A stretch of DNA of 5,303 bases, taken from the NCBI GenBank assembly GCA_029983435.1, contig JASBZN010000084.1, positions 1 through 5,303 of the forward strand. Direction: 5' to 3'. This DNA comes from Urinicoccus sp. (lineage in GTDB: Bacteria; Bacillota; Clostridia; Tissierellales; Peptoniphilaceae). This document shows positions 4,621 through 5,303 of the stretch, piece after piece. The notes under the pieces are model-generated. The model did not search any database and had not been told where the DNA came from. It saw nothing but the letters and a program-made list of their open reading frames with translations. Positions within the stretch are counted from its first letter, which is position 1. The number at the start of each line of letters is the position of its first letter. Position numbers and translations under genes: made by a program.

Positions 4621-5303
4621 TTCTTTTTTTCCACTCCTCAATAAAAACCTTAAAAGCAGAAGGAAGAGCATAAGTCTTTTTTATTTCCTCCTGACTAACA
4701 TAAACAAGCCTATCATCTTCTCTCACCATAGGAAGGTCTTTTAATGAAACAAAGTAAGACTGCATCCGCCATTCAATATGGGAAAAAATATGCTTATAAG
4801 AAGGACCCACTTCTATAGAAGAAAAAGAAAAGTTTTGACTCCTTAAAAAATCCTCCGCTTCCCTTTCATTTAAAAAACGATCCAGACCTGGCAATTCCCA
4901 CTGGCCCCTTAGTAAGCCATTGTTGGGGCGTTTTCTTAAACCTAAGCGATCCTTATCCATTAAGATAAAAACAGTTCGATCCACAGATTTCCGTTTTGCC
5001 TGCCTTGCTTTTACAGGATAATTTTTTACCAAGTCCCTTTTAAAAGCCAAACAAAACTCTTGAAGAGGACAAGAAGAACACAGGGCCCTTTCCTTAGGAA
5101 GACAAATCCTAGCCCCAATATCCATAAGCCCCTGGTTAAAAACAGAAGGATCCTTTCCCATAATGTCCTGGCCAAAAGCAGTTAAATCCCTTTTGGATTT
5201 CGCCTTTCCAATATCCCCCTCATAACATAAGAGTCGGGAAAAAACCCGAGATAAATTTCCATCCAAAGCCACATAAGGCTGGCCATAAGCAATAGAAGCA
5301 ATA
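4613..5303 (-). CDS. mutY: A/G-specific adenine glycosylase MutY, N-terminus beyond window
   Basis: 229 residues ending in TGA at 4615-4613; the frame is open to the right edge (first full codon at 5302). MutY removes adenine mispaired with 8-oxoguanine. Fragment numbering: IASIAYGQPY follows the helix-hairpin-helix, VALDGN holds the catalytic Asp14 (equivalent to E. coli D138), so about 120 N-terminal residues are missing. NQGLMDIGARIC leads into the 4Fe-4S cysteines C67, C75, C78 and C84. The C-terminal NUDIX-like domain (about 108-225), which recognises 8-oxoG, shows GLLRGQWELPG and KHIFSHIEW. The cysteine spacing is C-x7-C-x2-C-x5-C, while MutY and Nth usually have x6 in the first gap. 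The GTG at 5272 lies inside the conserved core and is not the start. The NUDIX gene follows with an 8-nt overlap. Confidence 0.95.
   Translation of the reverse strand, partial: IASIAYGQPYVALDGNLSRVFSRLLCYEGDIGKAKSKRDLTAFGQDIMGKDPSVFNQGLMDIGARICLPKERALCSSCPLQEFCLAFKRDLVKNYPVKARQAKRKSVDRTVFILMDKDRLGLRKRPNNGLLRGQWELPGLDRFLNEREAEDFLRSQNFSFSSIEVGPSYKHIFSHIEWRMQSYFVSLKDLPMVREDDRLVYVSQEEIKKTYALPSAFKVFIEEWKKRNG
4631..4639 (-). promoter_or_regulatory. Ribosome binding site of the NUDIX gene
   Basis: On the minus strand GAGGAGTGG (4639-4631) lies 10 nt before the ATG at 4620, within the last codons of mutY. A perfect AGGAGG further up (4692-4687) lies 15 nt before the alternative ATG at 4671, a spacing longer than usual. 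Confidence 0.55.

Noticed and set aside
5243..5272. GTG at 5272 as the mutY start
   Set aside because: Conserved MutY sequence (ASIAYGQPY) continues upstream to the window edge, so the gene is cut by the window and is not a short MutY.
1..5303. Undescribed defence, mobile or secretion system; CRISPR or tandem repeat arrays
   Set aside because: All genes fall into known housekeeping or metabolic families, there are no spaced repeats or integrase/transposase motifs, and there is no intergenic space to hide an array.

Overview
The window looks like ordinary chromosomal DNA from a low-GC Gram-positive bacterium (Bacillota; an anaerobic clostridial or Tissierellia-like lineage is my guess, not proven). 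The grounds are the A/T-rich codon use, the purine-rich AGGAG-type ribosome binding sites, tight gene packing, and the MetH/YitJ-type methionine genes. I see no RNA genes, mobile elements, CRISPR arrays or phage genes. No stretch over 300 bases lacks a gene; coding is essentially continuous from end to end.

Rightward block (1-4126): (i) the last 79 codons of a corrinoid (B12-binding) protein of the methionine synthase type; (ii) a YitJ-like fusion of homocysteine S-methyltransferase and 5,10-methylenetetrahydrofolate reductase; (iii) a patatin-like serine hydrolase of the YjjU type; (iv) an M18 family zinc aminopeptidase. The first two are 13 nt apart and the rest overlap by 11-23 nt, so this is probably one transcript with translational coupling. 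The first two genes make chemical sense together: MTHFR makes methyl-folate, the corrinoid domain carries the methyl group, and the Hcy domain delivers it to homocysteine. The patatin and the aminopeptidase have no obvious role in methionine synthesis.

Leftward block (5303-4111, minus strand): a 5'-truncated mutY (A/G-specific adenine glycosylase with an FeS motif and a C-terminal NUDIX-like recognition domain), then a small NUDIX hydrolase whose start codon overlaps the mutY stop.

The two blocks converge and overlap tail to tail by 16 bp, with both stop codons inside one small imperfect palindrome. Any terminator for either operon must therefore lie inside the opposing gene, and a weak candidate for the rightward operon is at 4215-4265.

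I found no convincing undescribed system. The best second looks are: an A-rich interdomain linker in the fusion gene with in-frame slippery heptamers and a hairpin, which could yield a free Hcy-methyltransferase; a MutY FeS motif with one extra residue; a NUDIX box with two consensus residues replaced; and a patatin with an Ala-x-Ser-x-Gly nucleophile elbow and different alanine codon use.
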